Assembly (NCBI RefSeq): GCF_008039875.1
Contig: NZ_VRUU01000055.1
Span: 1-32,859, forward strand
Source of the DNA: Methylobacterium sp. WL119
Lineage (GTDB): Bacteria; Pseudomonadota; Alphaproteobacteria; Rhizobiales; Beijerinckiaceae
Length of the DNA stretch: 32,859 nt
Direction: 5' to 3'
In this document: positions 31,677 to 32,859 of the stretch, piece by piece
Position numbering within the stretch: position 1 is the first letter of the stretch
How the letters are laid out: each line of letters begins with the position of its first letter
Notes under the pieces: model-generated
Databases searched by the model: none
What the model saw: only the letters and a program-made list of their open reading frames with translations
What the model was told of the DNA's origin: nothing
Made by a program: the position numbers and the translations under genes

Positions 31677-32572
31677 CGGAAGGCCTCCGTGGTGACCGGC
31701 CCGATCAGCCGGTCGAGAATGGTGTCGAGTGCTTGTTGCCACGGCCGCATCGCGATGCCGTAGGCGGCGTTCAGGCTCTCGGTCGACAGCGCCGAGTTCG
31801 CCGGCCGCCGGGCCGGGGTCGGGTAGGCGCTGGTCGGGATGCCCGCGACCGGCACGGAGCGCCCACCGCGGCGGGCGCTGCCGGCGACGATGGCTTGCGC
31901 AAAACCGTGCCAGGTGGTCGTCCCGGCGTTGACGCAATGGAAGGTGCCGGTCGGCGCCCCCGCGTCGCCCGCCATCCGCAGGGCGACGGCGGCCAGCGCC
32001 GCGGCGAGGTCGGCGGCCGAGGTCGGGCAGCCGTGCTGGTCGTCGACCACGGTGAGCCGGTCGCGCTCGGCGGACAGCCGCAGCATCGTCTTCACGAAGT
32101 TGCCCCGGTGCGGGCTCACCACCCAGGCGGTGCGCAGGATGGCGTGGCGCGGGTTGCCGGCCCGCACCGCCAGCTCGCCCCCGGCCTTGCTCGCGCCGTA
32201 GACGCTGCGCGGCGCGATCGGGTTGTCGGGCCGGTAGGCGCCGTCGCGCGTGCCGTCGAAGACGTAGTCGGTCGAGACCTGCACCAGCGGGACGGCGTGG
32301 CGCGCGGTCTCGGCGGCCAGGATCGCCGGCGCCAGCGCGTTGAGGCGCCAGGCGGCCACCGGCTCGGCCTCGGCCCTGTCGACCGCGGTGTAGGCGGCCG
32401 TGTTGATCACCGCGCCCCAGGGGCGCTCCGCCATCCGGGCCGCCACCGCCTCCGCATCGGTGATGTCGAGGGCGGCGCGGTCGGGCGCGTGGACCCGGAC
32501 GCCGTCCGGCCAGGCGTAGGCCTGCAGCTCGGTGCCGACCTGCCCGGCGCCGCCGAGAACGAGGATGTCCAT
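31673..32572 (-). CDS. rfbD: dTDP-4-dehydrorhamnose reductase
   Basis: RfbD reduces dTDP-4-keto-L-rhamnose to dTDP-L-rhamnose. The 299-residue short-chain dehydrogenase has the NAD(P) motif LVLGGAGQVGTEL, INTAAYTAVDRAE, STDYVFDG, and the catalytic YGASK. It also has LRTAWVVSPHRGNFVKTML, then VDDQHGCPTSAADLA. The ATG at 32570-32572 directly abuts the rfbB stop (32573-32575), indicating tight coupling. Confidence 0.97.
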   Translation of the reverse strand: MDILVLGGAGQVGTELQAYAWPDGVRVHAPDRAALDITDAEAVAARMAERPWGAVINTAAYTAVDRAEAEPVAAWRLNALAPAILAAETARHAVPLVQVSTDYVFDGTRDGAYRPDNPIAPRSVYGASKAGGELAVRAGNPRHAILRTAWVVSPHRGNFVKTMLRLSAERDRLTVVDDQHGCPTSAADLAAALAAVALRMAGDAGAPTGTFHCVNAGTTTWHGFAQAIVAGSARRGGRSVPVAGIPTSAYPTPARRPANSALSTESLNAAYGIAMRPWQQALDTILDRLIGPVTTEAFR

Positions 32573-32859
32573 TCAGGCGCCGCCCGTCGCGGCGGGCGCG
32601 GCCGGGGCGAGGCCGAGGCGTTCGCCGGCGTAGCGGCCCTCGCGGATCGGGCGCCACCAGGCCGCGTTGTCGAGGTACCAGCGCACGGTCTCCTCCAGCG
32701 CCTGCTCGAAGGTCTTGGACGGCGCCCAGCCAACCTCGGCCTCGGCCTTGCCCGGGTCGATCGCGTAGCGGCGGTCGTGCCCGGGCCGGTCGGCGACGAA
32801 GGCGATCAGCCGCGCGTGCGGGGCGTGCTCGGGCCGCAGCCGGTCGAAGGCGGCGCACA
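32573..32859 (-). CDS. rfbB: dTDP-glucose 4,6-dehydratase, C-terminal part (cut by window edge)
   Basis: Translating the minus strand from the right edge gives about 95 residues up to a TGA. They include FVADRPGHDRRYAIDPGKAE, VGWAPSKTFEQALEETVRWYL and WWRPIREGRY, the characteristic C-terminus of RfbB. An Ala/Pro-rich tail follows. The catalytic parts lie beyond the window. It is the first visible gene of the rfbB-rfbD-rfbA run. Confidence 0.93.
   Translation of the reverse strand, partial: CAAFDRLRPEHAPHARLIAFVADRPGHDRRYAIDPGKAEAEVGWAPSKTFEQALEETVRWYLDNAAWWRPIREGRYAGERLGLAPAAPAATGGA

Overview
This is a GC-rich chromosomal segment from an alphaproteobacterium, most likely Methylobacterium or a close relative. 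The base composition, the ppiD-trpE-trpG-trpD-trpC-moaC order, the tpiA-secG-pyrG order and the OpgC-type, CelD-like and TadE/TadG proteins all fit that group. The identification rests on gene content and recalled synteny, not on a database search. No rRNA, tRNA, CRISPR array, insertion sequence or prophage gene was seen. No gap without a gene exceeds about 265 bp; the longest are 10823-11085 (263 bp) and 12304-12563 (260 bp).

Layout. Positions 1-112 hold part of a palindromic repeat element. From 7981 down to 130 (minus strand) run a PpiD-like periplasmic foldase, trpE, trpG, trpD, trpC and moaC. A divergent MarR regulator / VOC protein pair sits between trpE and trpG, with a perfect 20-bp palindrome between its two genes. 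At 8107-10822 (minus) lie two TadE-like pseudopilins and a TadG-like von Willebrand protein; their 3' part is noticeably richer in A/T. At 11086-14798 come tpiA, an opposing NTF2-like secreted protein, secG and pyrG.

At 14815-17188 lies a three-gene set (DUF350 membrane protein, DUF1190 protein, glutathionylspermidine-synthase-like ATP-grasp ligase) equivalent to E. coli yjfL-yjfM-yjfC. It is followed by holC, a secreted S10 serine carboxypeptidase and a small lipoprotein. The S10 gene carries a complete palindromic repeat element in frame between its start codon and its signal-peptide core. At 19812-23273 a GT-C-like membrane protein and a UDP-galactopyranose-mutase-like flavoprotein are divergent. 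At 23407-25682 come a sorbosone-dehydrogenase-like exported beta-propeller, a c-type cytochrome and a small four-helix membrane protein.

From 25746 to the right edge the content is mainly envelope polysaccharide: a CelD/FemAB-like acetyltransferase, a Wzx-like flippase, an SGNH-family protein that has lost most catalytic residues, an OpgC-like acyltransferase, a small secreted CxxC protein, and the dTDP-L-rhamnose genes rfbA, rfbD and the end of rfbB.

The most notable observations are: (1) a translated palindromic element in the 5' end of the S10 peptidase gene; (2) an apparent SGNH pseudoenzyme in an operon with an OpgC acyltransferase; (3) a MarR/VOC cassette splitting the trp cluster; (4) the DUF350-DUF1190-ligase set, a conserved but functionally unassigned system.
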